Assembly (NCBI GenBank): GCA_964551215.1
Contig: CAZKBV010000042.1
Location: 1-13,354, forward strand
DNA length: 13,354 nt
Source: JAFLUQ01 sp964551215
Lineage (GTDB): Bacteria > Bacillota > Clostridia > UMGS1883
Direction: 5' to 3'
Made by a program: the position numbers and the translations under genes. Each line of letters begins with the position of its first letter. The first letter of the stretch is position 1. A model generated the notes under the pieces. That model did not search any database, was not told the DNA's origin, and saw only the letters and a program-made list of their open reading frames with translations. Positions 6,601-13,346 of this stretch are shown piece by piece.

Positions 6601-9313
6601 TGCCGGGGAAGCGCAGAAATACCATTCTGTCATATCCGGCCGCCGATACGCCTCCGCCCGTGGAGGTGATTTTCAGGCCTGTTTCGCCGCCGTAATTTCC
6701 GTATCCGCCGCTTTCCGTTGAAATGTACGCGTCCGCGACGGCTGTAATATCGGTTTTTGAAATAAGGTACACATAAACCGTTGTTTTAACCTTTTCGTCG
6801 GGGCAGTTTTCAAAATATCCGTCAACCTCAAAAACCGCGCCCTCCGTCATTTCTTCGGCCGTATAATTCCAGTTCCATATAACGGGCTCGCTGGCGGGAA
6901 TATCCTCTACGGCGGAAAGGGTTACATCCACGGCTTCGGGAAGCTGGGGAAGGGAGCCTACATTCGTGTATATACTTTCGGGGATGTTCGGCTGTGTAAT
7001 CGCGTAAACCACAACGCTACCTTCGACTGTCACTTCTTCGTCGTCCGCCAAAGCCGTACCTGTTACGCTGTACTCGCCCTTAGCGTCAAACCGCTTTTCC
7101 GGCTCATCCCACGTAACAGTAATATTTTCTTCGTCGCCGGTGTTGAACCTTACAACAGCGGTTTCGGGAAGCTTAACGGGAACTCCCACATACGTGGAAA
7201 CGGCATCGCTTTGGGCGGAAAGAACCGTCTTAATAACATACACCGCGTTTACGCTGCAGTCGGAGGAGTTTACCGAATCTATACTCAGTTGGGAAAGGGT
7301 TTTGGAAAGGTGGTATGTTTTTCCCTCGTACTCCGCAGTCTCCGGCGCGGCATAGGTATAGGAGGAATTTTCCCCTACGGAAACCGTTTTTTCCTCTATA
7401 ACCGTTCCGTCCTCAAGAGAATGGGTTATGTTTACGTCAATTTTGATTTCGGGATTCGTAACGGCATAAAGCTCCGAAACCTCGTCGGCGGATAAGGCTC
7501 TGTCGTATATGCGCACTTCGTCAATGCCGCCTTTAAAATCAGGGTTAGACTCTTTCGCGGTGGAATTCCACCACTGAGTTCTGCCTATATAATTGCCGCT
7601 GTCGCCGGAAGGGGCGGAAAGATCCCCTATTGAGCGGGTAAATTTATTGTCCTTCATTACCTCCTCACCGTTTATGTAAACCGTCGCCGTGGAATCCTCT
7701 TTGGTATAGGTAACGGTGAGAAGGCCCCATTTATCCTTAAAGCTGTCGGTAGTTACGTATATATAGCTGTTCGAGTCATCGGCGCCGGTTCCGATTCCTC
7801 TGTCTTGGAAGCGCAGTTCTTCGGTGTCGGATACATACCGAACAAAAATGCTGTCTGTAGTGCTTGAGCCAAAGTCAAAGAACCGCTGCATATCTTCATG
7901 GTAATAGTAGTAGTCGCTTGTGGCGTTTACCCACATTGACACAGTATAGTCCGTCATGGAGGTAAAAGCGTCGTCCGGCAGTCTCACAGCCGCTCCGTCG
8001 GCACGGCTGTCGGGCTTGCCGGGGAAAACGCCGTACTTGTTTCCGGAGCTTGTGGACTCGACGGAAATTTTTCTTTGGCGGTTGCCCCAGTCCGAGTTAT
8101 TTAAAACCGTGGCGTCTTTTCCGCTGCCGCTGTCATCGGTTATTACGGAAGGGTTCGCTTCGTCATTTTCAAAGGAATAGTAAATGGCAAGGCCGTTTTC
8201 AAGGGTGCTTTCGGCATTTTTGACAGTGACCGAAGCGAGGGCGATACGCCCGTAGCTTTCCGTCATGGCTTCCGAAGTAAAAGCCTCGCCGGTTACGGTA
8301 AAGCTGTTTTCTTTTTCATAAAGGGATGAGTCGATTTCGTCCCACTTAACGAACACGGCGCCCTCTGTCGCGTCGTCAAAGGTTACGTTAATCGTTTCGG
8401 GAAGAATCGGAGCTTCCCCTATGTTGGTCTTTACGGAAGCTTTAACATCCGAGGTTATAACCTTAAGGCTGTCCTGTTTGAAGGTTTCGTTGTAAAGAAG
8501 CTCAACATTCTCCGTTTCAAAGAACCGGTTATATATGCGCACTTCGTCCATATACCCTTTAAAATCGGGGTTGTCTTTGAAAGCTGACTGATCGTTAATC
8601 CACTGAGTTCTTCCGAGGAAGAGGCCGTAGTTATCCTCAGCCGAGCCTAAATCACCTATGCTGCGGGTAAATATTTTGCTGCTCATAACCTCTTCTCCGT
8701 TTATATAAACGGAGAGCCACGAGTTGCTTGCTCTGTAGGAAACCGTCACCATGCTCCACTTGTCGTTAAGCTGAACCGTATCAGCAATATATCCTTCACC
8801 GGCGCTATCAACAATTCCCCTGTCCTGAAAGAATAGATTGCCCTCGGAAGGGGTATAGCGCAGGAATATGCTGTCGTAAAGGCTTGCGCCAAAATCGAAA
8901 AATCTGGTGGGCTTATCCGCGTAATAATAGGAGGAATCGGGCTTTACCCACATGGAAACGGTATAATCCCCGTCAATTTTATCCTTCAGTTCTTCGGGAA
9001 TTTTGATTGCCGCTCCCTTTATGTCCATTCCCCAGTTGCCCATTGTCATCCTGCTGTAGCCGGGGAAGCTCGCAACGCCCCCCGTAACGGAAAGCTTGTT
9101 TTCCATGCCGAACTCTGTTGTATTCAGCACCTCACCGTTCAGGCCGTTACCGGCGGTATCCTTAATTTCCGTAGGATTTGAGCTGTCGCTGTCAAAAGTA
9201 TAGTGCAGCACAAGCCCGGCGTCAACGTCATACGCCGCCACGGACATATAAGGCACAACAGACAGCGCCATAACCGCCGCCAGCACAAGTGACCAAAGCC
9301 GTTTGTTTTTCAT
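3623..9313 (-). CDS. giant secreted modular glycosidase, GH105/GH88-type unsaturated uronyl hydrolase with LamG domains
   Basis: This 1896-residue extracellular protein has, in order: signal peptide (1 to about 27); LamG/concanavalin-like domain (about 34-272); Ig-like Big_4-type domain (about 285-367); second LamG (about 372-617); MucBP-like beta module (about 621-695); two Ig-like modules (about 698-850); DNRLRE/CBM96-like domain (about 855-1020); another MucBP-like and Ig-like pair (about 1026-1161); and a beta-rich linker ending in VYLWDSTNLRPL, a type seen before catalytic domains in clostridial secreted enzymes. The catalytic domain follows (about 1375-1760), then a CuAO-N-like tail (about 1780-1885). 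The catalytic part resembles GH105 (YteR/YesR) alpha/alpha barrels: D1503 in WADALYM matches the general acid/base Asp, and H1575 and W1600-A-R1602-GNG-W1606 match known substrate-site residues. Family knowledge predicts removal of 4,5-unsaturated uronic acids from lyase products such as rhamnogalacturonan or other uronans; the actual substrate is unknown. GAGGAG lies 5 nt before the ATG. No sortase or SLH anchor is seen. Confidence 0.85.
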   Translation of the reverse strand: MKNKRLWSLVLAAVMALSVVPYMSVAAYDVDAGLVLHYTFDSDSSNPTEIKDTAGNGLNGEVLNTTEFGMENKLSVTGGVASFPGYSRMTMGNWGMDIKGAAIKIPEELKDKIDGDYTVSMWVKPDSSYYYADKPTRFFDFGASLYDSIFLRYTPSEGNLFFQDRGIVDSAGEGYIADTVQLNDKWSMVTVSYRASNSWLSVYINGEEVMSSKIFTRSIGDLGSAEDNYGLFLGRTQWINDQSAFKDNPDFKGYMDEVRIYNRFFETENVELLYNETFKQDSLKVITSDVKASVKTNIGEAPILPETINVTFDDATEGAVFVKWDEIDSSLYEKENSFTVTGEAFTSEAMTESYGRIALASVTVKNAESTLENGLAIYYSFENDEANPSVITDDSGSGKDATVLNNSDWGNRQRKISVESTSSGNKYGVFPGKPDSRADGAAVRLPDDAFTSMTDYTVSMWVNATSDYYYYHEDMQRFFDFGSSTTDSIFVRYVSDTEELRFQDRGIGTGADDSNSYIYVTTDSFKDKWGLLTVTYTKEDSTATVYINGEEVMKDNKFTRSIGDLSAPSGDSGNYIGRTQWWNSTAKESNPDFKGGIDEVRIYDRALSADEVSELYAVTNPEIKIDVNITHSLEDGTVIEEKTVSVGENSSYTYAAPETAEYEGKTYHLSKTLSQLSIDSVNSSDCSVNAVYVIKTVLSAQSDAVSTYVGVPVKLPETAVVRFNTGDEENITVTWDEPEKRFDAKGEYSVTGTALADDEEVTVEGSVVVYAITQPNIPESIYTNVGSLPQLPEAVDVTLSAVEDIPASEPVIWNWNYTAEEMTEGAVFEVDGYFENCPDEKVKTTVYVYLISKTDITAVADAYISTESGGYGNYGGETGLKITSTGGGVSAAGYDRMVFLRFPGSGEINPLSVKLKTFVQYIDNNADVTYTLLALDPEEADWDEYTITWNNSDEYTSNTETVAKASLPSNAAEEWLEFDITDYVNRNRDLSEYNFCVICDTCATYCNSREAGENPPTMEYDVEGQSVTVNYVCGDKIILTETVAAPKNSSFVYENCRKALVEEGKAYVYKSGSNTIDKVDENNCTLTFEMEETSDISFENITVSTYFDEKPEMPSTVKANIAGTEVFIPVEFNASAFSDLGVYEIYGDAEGMSVPATVKAYGRYYSQNGMLLGYAGRIVYEYMADGEIVCDSIEELVRVNQSYETKDMLGYYPQLTDTSASAETIAVTEPVHTVVISGTFNEGVSGFASASLSGENAEEYTLSVDAAAANTAENAAGARVIIVKYDNEGKVIDFKTKVAELSEKMTGRTEIAESVSYDRENGENISVYLWDSTNLRPLAAAISAAELPDPERYSEEVKALIPQYETVRENVERANNYRQSTWGYSDWVNNIHPAFWDTAAYHTGNMEAYFTFGNEEYKQYSANWAESNGYSGNTYSGDPSSWTWGYNQSQGSNAVLFGDWQICFQSYLDLNLLDPESKKTERTFEVMSYQITKSNDDFWWWADALYMVTPVMTKMYLTTGNEAYLDALYKYYRFSAELMYDGELGIPTDADGYTTSAYTYKNSGSYYSDPNDYKHLFFRDAGYVYPLNPNSGHEDEKNFWARGNGWVFAGLAKILNDLPTDYENYGFFLQIYTEMAKAIIDCQMVDSDGRGYWTQSMLQDYPKGSNGNSEGYETSGTAFFTYGLFWGLNSGVLSEQTYLEPALRGWKYLSEVALQESGKVGYCQPIGSNATQATAQSTDQPFGYGAFLLAGCEASRWVGGVTRQNAPYLARKLWNSVAINGGKYYAGGQVIEGEAAYNDENGVLYVPLWQTADLMGFDVEQTDSGYTISNVSRTAVITADKIVERDETEFVPATTLARAVGKYVTEVGSVTVISHKSTVFFSCEEESEAYLNELLM

Positions 9314-9338
9314 CTCTGCTCCTCTTTTCTTTTTACAT

Positions 9339-9369
9339 TATTAATTACATTACACTATTAATTACATTA
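9339..9369 (-). repeat. two 14-bp direct repeats in the glycosidase leader
   Basis: TATTAATTACATTA occurs twice exactly, at 9339-9352 and 9356-9369, a 17-bp period. A third partial copy (TTACATTA) is at 9333-9340. Each copy contains the palindrome TAATTA. The repeats lie between the predicted -10 region and the ribosome binding site (9319-9324) of the giant glycosidase gene, where a repressor or RNA-binding factor could act. They may also just reflect AT-rich leader sequence. Confidence 0.6.
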
Positions 9370-9383
9370 TCAGCTATATTATA

Positions 9384-9412
9384 ATTTTACCATATAGTTC
9401 ACAAAATTACAA
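9384..9412 (-). promoter_or_regulatory. probable promoter of the giant glycosidase gene
   Basis: On the minus strand, TTGTAA (9407-9412) is followed after 17 nt by TAAAAT (9384-9389), preceded by TGG that fits an extended -10. A perfect TATAAT directly follows (9378-9383) but pairs only with a weaker -35 at 15 nt spacing. The region is very AT-rich. No clear terminator separates it from the upstream flavoprotein gene, so some read-through from the metH unit is possible. Confidence 0.6.
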
Positions 9413-9435
9413 CATTTTTTTGTGTTAATTTCTTG

Positions 9436-9891
9436 TTAACTTTTGCGTTTTGCCGTGATTTCGTCAATATCTATACGCCATACTGCCGTGCGGCGCAGAC
9501 TGCGGCTTACGGCGTCGTCAAAATTTCGCATATTTGACGGGGTGAGCTTTTGACATAAAAGCCTGAGAGCATGAATCTTTTCTTCGTCGCCGGACACCTC
9601 CCGTGCCTCTCCTCTTACGACCGCGCTTTCAAAATAGGTTGTGAATTCGTCCTTCGCGGCCTTAACGTTTCCGGCAAAAAATACGCACACTTTCGGATTT
9701 TTCCGCAGGCTGTCAATTTTCTTGCCGTCCCTTGCGCAGTGAAAATACAGCTTTTCCCCGTCCCTCACAAGGCTTAACGCTACGGCATAGGGCTGTCCGT
9801 TTTCGTCTGTCATGGCGGCAACGCCGTATTCGCAGCCGTCAATAACACTACAGCCGAAATTTTCGTCCATTTCTCTGTCTTTACGCCTCAT
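9436..9891 (-). CDS. pyridoxamine 5'-phosphate oxidase-family FMN-binding protein (NimA-like)
   Basis: This 151-residue protein of the PNPOx-like split-beta-barrel flavoprotein family has the N-terminus MRRKDREM, typical of the NimA/flavin-nucleotide-binding branch. The hallmark segment LYFHCARDGKKIDSLRKNPKV lies at about 49-69 and the C-terminal ITAKRKS matches the ITGKR-type ending of the branch. Such proteins bind FMN (sometimes F420 or heme) and often act as small reductases; the specific reaction is unknown. I chose the ATG at 9891 because of its family-typical N-terminus and GGAGG (9900-9904) 8 nt upstream. It overlaps the metH 3' end by 11 bp, which implies translational coupling to MetH and a possible redox role near cobalamin. 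No strong terminator follows. True pyridoxamine phosphate oxidase activity is unlikely for this branch. Confidence 0.88.
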   Translation of the reverse strand: MRRKDREMDENFGCSVIDGCEYGVAAMTDENGQPYAVALSLVRDGEKLYFHCARDGKKIDSLRKNPKVCVFFAGNVKAAKDEFTTYFESAVVRGEAREVSGDEEKIHALRLLCQKLTPSNMRNFDDAVSRSLRRTAVWRIDIDEITAKRKS

Positions 9892-12223
9892 ACTTCTTCC
9901 CTCCGAATATGTCATTAGCTATATTTACGCTGGCGAGAGCGTCAACGGCGTAAAAATCCGCCCCGATTTCCATAGCGTAGCTTTCGGTTAGCACCGCTCC
10001 GCCAACCATTATTTTACAGTCCGCCCCGCTTTCACGGACGGCGGCAATTGTTTTTTCCATATTCGCAACGGTAGTCGTCATAAGCGCGCTGAGTCCAAGA
10101 AGGGGAGTTTTCGTCTCGTTCACGGCCTCCACGACCCTTTCGATGTCCACGTCCCGTCCCAAATCTATAACGTTATAGCCGTAGTTTTGCAAAAGAAGCT
10201 TGACTATATTTTTGCCTATGTCGTGGATATCCCCCTTAACGGTAGCCAAAACAATATCGCCCCTGTTTCCGCCGCCCTTTTCGGCAGTCTCCTTCACAGC
10301 GTCAAAGGCGCGCTTTGCGCTGTCGGCTCCGCTCATAAGCTGGGGAAGAAACAGCCGTCCCTTCTCAAAGCCGTCCCCAACGGTGTTAAGGGCCGGTATA
10401 ACATGATTGTTTATAAGCTCTATGGAGGGCATTGTTTTGAGCATTTCCTTTGCCTTTAAATAGGAACGCTCCCGCTGTCCGCTTTCGATGAGCTTTTCAA
10501 GGGAAAGCTCCGCCCTTGCCGAGGTTTCCCGCTCCGCCGAGCTTTGGCTTTCGATATATTCTCCGCAGCCCTTATCCTCTCCCCGAAGCATTTTTTCCGT
10601 TTGGGGAGAATATTTCGCGTTGCGCGCCATCGGGTTATATATCGCGCAGTCCAGTCCGGCTTCAAGGGCCATATTCAAAAACGCGCAGTTAACGCCGGGC
10701 CGTCCCGGCAGGCCGAACGATACGTTTGACACTCCCAAAACGGTTTTTACGCCCAGCTTTTCCTTTATAAGCCTTAAAGCCTCGGCGGTTTTTACCGCCG
10801 CCATGTCGTCGGTGGCCACCGTCATTGTGAGAGCGTCAATAATTATATCCTTGGGCTTTATGCCGTAATCCGCCGCCCTATTCACTATTTTTTCGGCTAT
10901 TGCCAGCCTTTCGGCGGGGGAATCGGGAATCCCCTTTTCGTCCAGCGTAAGCCCTACCACAACGCCGCCGTACTTTTTTACGAGAGGGAACACGGCGGAC
11001 ATTGTTTCCTCCTTGCCGTTTACGGAATTTACAAGGGGCTTGCCGTTATAGATTCTCATTGCCGCCTCCAGCACCTCCGGCGAGGAGCTGTCTATCTGAA
11101 GCGGAAGGTCGCACACCTCCTGAATTTTAGGCAAAATTAGCGCCATAATTTCCTTTTCGTCAATGTCCGGCAGCCCTACATTTACATCCAGAGCGTCCGC
11201 TCCGGCGTCGGCCTGAGCCGAGGCTTCTCCCAAAATATAATCGAAGTCCCTGTTTTTTAAAGCCTCCTTGAATTTTTTCTTTCCGGTGGGATTTATGCGT
11301 TCCCCGATAATAAGGGGGCGCTTTCCGATTTCAAGGGCGTGGGAATAAGAGGCGCATACGCACAGATTCTTTTCCTTCGGCGGATTAAAGGGTATATTTT
11401 TGCACTTTTCCACGGCGTTTTTTATATGCTCCGGCGTAGTTCCGCAGCAGCCGCCGATGTATTTTACGCCCTCACGGGCGAAAAGGGCGGCGTATTCCCC
11501 AAATTCCTCCGCCGTAACGTCGTATACCGTTTCGCCGTTGACAACGGAGGGCAGTCCGGCGTTGGGCTGTACTATAAGAGGGACGGAGCATACTCTTGCC
11601 AGCCGCTTCACCAGCGGCAGTATCTGCTTAGGCCCAAGGCCGCAGTTTATTCCCAGCGCGTCCACTCCCAGCCCTTCCAGCACAGCCGCCATACATTCCG
11701 GATCCGCTCCGGTAAGGGCTTTTCCTTCCTTGTCAAAGGTCATTGTGGCAAATACGGGCAGGTCGCAGGCTTCCTTCGCGCCCAGAACCGCGGCCTTTAT
11801 TTCCAAAATATCGCTCATAGTTTCTATAAGTATCAAATCCGCTCCGGCGGCGGCGCCGATTTTTGCCAGCCTGTAAAAGGAATCGCGGGCGTCTTCAAAG
11901 GCTAATTCGCCCATAGGCGCAAGGAGCATCCCCGTAGGCCCCATATCAAGGGCGGTTATTCCTCCGGCGGATTTAGCGTTTTCAATTGCCGCCCTTACGA
12001 TTTCCTCCAGCGAATAGGAGCTTTTAAGCTTAAGGGGGTTGGCTCCGAAGGTGTTAGTGATGATTATATCCGCTCCGCTGCGGCGGTACGCCTTATGAAT
12101 ACCTCGTATAAGCTCAGGATTTGTTATATTCAGCTCGTCCGGCACGGCTCCCGTCCCCATGCCTCCGCTTTGGAGCATGGTTCCCATACCGCCGTCAAAA
12201 AAATACCGCCTGTTTTCCAGCAT
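9881..12223 (-). CDS. metH: cobalamin-dependent methionine synthase, lacking the reactivation domain
   Basis: The protein has 780 residues and transfers the methyl group of 5-methyltetrahydrofolate to homocysteine through methylcobalamin in the cytoplasm. Domains in order: homocysteine S-methyltransferase barrel (about 5-285) with zinc ligands C194 (INCG), C259 and C260 (GGCCGTTP); pterin/methyl-THF-binding barrel (about 302-560, starting with IIGERINPTGKK); cobalamin cap helices (about 575-650); and the B12 Rossmann domain with the base-off D665-x-H667-x-x-G670 motif (GDIHDIG). The polypeptide ends with the B12 domain; the roughly 330-residue AdoMet-binding reactivation domain of E. coli MetH is absent, as in several Bacillota and Thermotoga. 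I chose the ATG at 12223 because AAAGGA lies 9 nt upstream; the in-frame ATG at 12232 has that motif directly abutting it. It is the first gene of a unit with the flavoprotein gene and is divergent from metF. Confidence 0.95.
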   Translation of the reverse strand: MLENRRYFFDGGMGTMLQSGGMGTGAVPDELNITNPELIRGIHKAYRRSGADIIITNTFGANPLKLKSSYSLEEIVRAAIENAKSAGGITALDMGPTGMLLAPMGELAFEDARDSFYRLAKIGAAAGADLILIETMSDILEIKAAVLGAKEACDLPVFATMTFDKEGKALTGADPECMAAVLEGLGVDALGINCGLGPKQILPLVKRLARVCSVPLIVQPNAGLPSVVNGETVYDVTAEEFGEYAALFAREGVKYIGGCCGTTPEHIKNAVEKCKNIPFNPPKEKNLCVCASYSHALEIGKRPLIIGERINPTGKKKFKEALKNRDFDYILGEASAQADAGADALDVNVGLPDIDEKEIMALILPKIQEVCDLPLQIDSSSPEVLEAAMRIYNGKPLVNSVNGKEETMSAVFPLVKKYGGVVVGLTLDEKGIPDSPAERLAIAEKIVNRAADYGIKPKDIIIDALTMTVATDDMAAVKTAEALRLIKEKLGVKTVLGVSNVSFGLPGRPGVNCAFLNMALEAGLDCAIYNPMARNAKYSPQTEKMLRGEDKGCGEYIESQSSAERETSARAELSLEKLIESGQRERSYLKAKEMLKTMPSIELINNHVIPALNTVGDGFEKGRLFLPQLMSGADSAKRAFDAVKETAEKGGGNRGDIVLATVKGDIHDIGKNIVKLLLQNYGYNVIDLGRDVDIERVVEAVNETKTPLLGLSALMTTTVANMEKTIAAVRESGADCKIMVGGAVLTESYAMEIGADFYAVDALASVNIANDIFGGKKYEA

Positions 12224-12255
12224 TGCCACCATTCCTTTGTGCTTTGTTAATAATT

Positions 12256-12284
12256 ATTATATACCGATTTCAATAGAAAGTCAA
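12256..12284 (-). promoter_or_regulatory. sigma-A promoter of metH
   Basis: On the minus strand, TTGACT (12279-12284) and a perfect TATAAT (12256-12261) are separated by 17 nt. Transcription would start near 12249, leaving a leader of only about 26 nt. That is far too short for a SAM or cobalamin riboswitch or a T-box, so control must be at initiation or absent. Confidence 0.88.
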
Positions 12285-12287
12285 ATA

Positions 12288-12303
12288 TTAAAACAGGTTT
12301 TAA
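12288..12303. promoter_or_regulatory. 16-bp palindrome between the divergent metH and metF promoters
   Basis: TTAAAAC-AG-GTTTTAA is a palindrome with perfect 7-bp arms and a 2-bp centre. It lies immediately upstream of both -35 boxes (metH -35 ends at 12284, metF -35 starts at 12312). The position suits an operator or activator site for both genes; the regulator is not identifiable from the sequence. Confidence 0.55.
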
Positions 12304-12311
12304 AAAATATG

Positions 12312-12340
12312 TTGCAATTAGTGAAAATAAATAGTATAAT
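12312..12340 (+). promoter_or_regulatory. sigma-A promoter of metF
   Basis: TTGCAA (12312-12317) and a perfect TATAAT (12335-12340) are separated by 17 nt. The predicted transcript starts near 12347, about 30 nt before the TTG start codon of metF, which again leaves no room for a riboswitch. Confidence 0.8.
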
Positions 12341-12376
12341 AATTCATATCACAGTTGCGGCGAAAGGGTGGTTCAA

Positions 12377-13243
12377 TTGTACATAACCGATATATTCAAG
12401 GAAAAAAAGCTGACGGTTTCCTTTGAGATATTTCCGCCAAAGAAAACGGAAATGTTCGAAGGCGTTCGTCATGTGGCGGAGGAGCTTTCACGCTTAGGCC
12501 CCGACTTCATGAGCGTAACATACGGCGCGGGCGGCGGCACGAGCGAGTACACCGCCGGAATTTCCGCCGAAATACAGGATAAATATTCCATAACCGCCCT
12601 CAGTCATCTCACGTGCGTGTCCTCCACAAAGGCGGGAATCGAAAACGAAATAGAAAAGCTGAAAGCCAAAGGAATAAAAAACGTACTCGCAATGCGGGGG
12701 GACATCCCCGAAGGGGTGACGGATTTTCCCAACCCCAAGCATTACAAATACGCCTATGAGCTTATTTCCCAGCTTAAAGAAAAGGGCGGCTTCTGTATCG
12801 GCGGAGCCTGTTATCCCGAAGGACACACGGAATGTCCCGACAAGGAAGCGGATCTTATCCACCTAAAAAACAAGGTTGACGCCGGATGCGACTTTCTTAT
12901 AAGCCAGCTTTTCTTCGACAACAATATGTACTATGATTTTCTGGACCGGTGCGCCGCCAAAAACATAAACGTTCCCATTCACGCCGGAATAATGCCCGTC
13001 CAAAGCGCGAGCCAAATAAAGCGTATGTGCGCCATGTCCGGAGCGACTTTGCCGCCCAAGTTCGTGCGCATGATTGAAAAATACGCCGACAACCCCGAAG
13101 CCATAAAGCAGGCCGGAATCGCCTACGCCACGTCCCAGATTATCGACCTTATTTCCTCCAATGTGGACGGAGTGCATATTTACACCATGAATAAGCCCGC
13201 CGTCGCCGAGGAAATAATGCGCAATATTTCTTTGCTTCGGTAA
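12377..13243 (+). CDS. metF: 5,10-methylenetetrahydrofolate reductase
   Basis: This 288-residue flavin-dependent enzyme reduces 5,10-methylene-THF to 5-methyl-THF, the methyl donor used by the divergently encoded MetH. Family motifs along the TIM barrel are SFEIFPPKK (about 15-23, with the conserved Glu17), SVTYGAGGGTS (about 48-58), LTCVSS, LAMRGDIPEG, CYPEGHTE, DFLISQLFFDN and PIHAGIMPV. Length is normal for a bacterial MetF without fusion. I chose a TTG start at 12377 because AAAGGGTGG (12363-12371) ends 5 nt before it and the resulting MYITDIFKEKKL matches the usual start of the family. A GTG at 12368 in the same frame would add three residues but sits inside that ribosome binding site. 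It is transcribed alone and ends 7 nt before a strong terminator. No MetV-like zinc partner is adjacent within the window. Confidence 0.95.
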   Translation: MYITDIFKEKKLTVSFEIFPPKKTEMFEGVRHVAEELSRLGPDFMSVTYGAGGGTSEYTAGISAEIQDKYSITALSHLTCVSSTKAGIENEIEKLKAKGIKNVLAMRGDIPEGVTDFPNPKHYKYAYELISQLKEKGGFCIGGACYPEGHTECPDKEADLIHLKNKVDAGCDFLISQLFFDNNMYYDFLDRCAAKNINVPIHAGIMPVQSASQIKRMCAMSGATLPPKFVRMIEKYADNPEAIKQAGIAYATSQIIDLISSNVDGVHIYTMNKPAVAEEIMRNISLLR

Positions 13244-13250
13244 AAACGCG

Positions 13251-13298
13251 AAAACTCTTGAATCCATGCCTTTTTAAAGCCGGATTCAAGAGTTTTTT
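13251..13298 (+). terminator. intrinsic terminator of metF
   Basis: A perfect 15-bp stem (13251-13265 with 13282-13296) encloses a 16-nt loop, and the 3' arm runs into six T residues (13293-13298). The A-run opening the 5' arm makes it potentially active on the opposite strand too. Confidence 0.9.
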
Positions 13299-13310
13299 CA
13301 GCTTTAAATC

Positions 13311-13346
13311 GGAGCAACGCTCCATCAAGCTTGCTTGAAATGGAGC
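13311..13346. repeat. overlapping inverted repeats at the window edge
   Basis: GCTCC (13319-13323) can pair with GGAGC on its left (13311-13315, 3-nt loop), or GCTCCAT (13319-13325) can pair with ATGGAGC on its right (13340-13346). The right-hand hairpin also contains an inner CAAG/CTTG stem. The structure lies beyond the metF terminator and runs up to the window end, so its extent is unknown. It may be part of an interspersed repeat or of the next gene's leader. Confidence 0.5.

Noticed and set aside
9421..9438. Possible terminator after the flavoprotein gene (GTTAA/TTAAC pair)
   Set aside because: Only 5 AT-rich base pairs overlapping the stop codon and followed by A rather than T residues on the transcript; not a credible intrinsic terminator.
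9892..9915. Upstream ATG (9915) for the PNPOx-family gene
   Set aside because: The ATG at 9891 has GGAGG at ideal spacing and gives the family-typical MRRKDRE start; the longer form would embed the ribosome binding site in the coding region.
12224..12376. SAM, cobalamin or T-box leader controlling metH or metF
   Set aside because: Both predicted leaders are about 30 nt or less and show no stem-loop scaffold of any such element.
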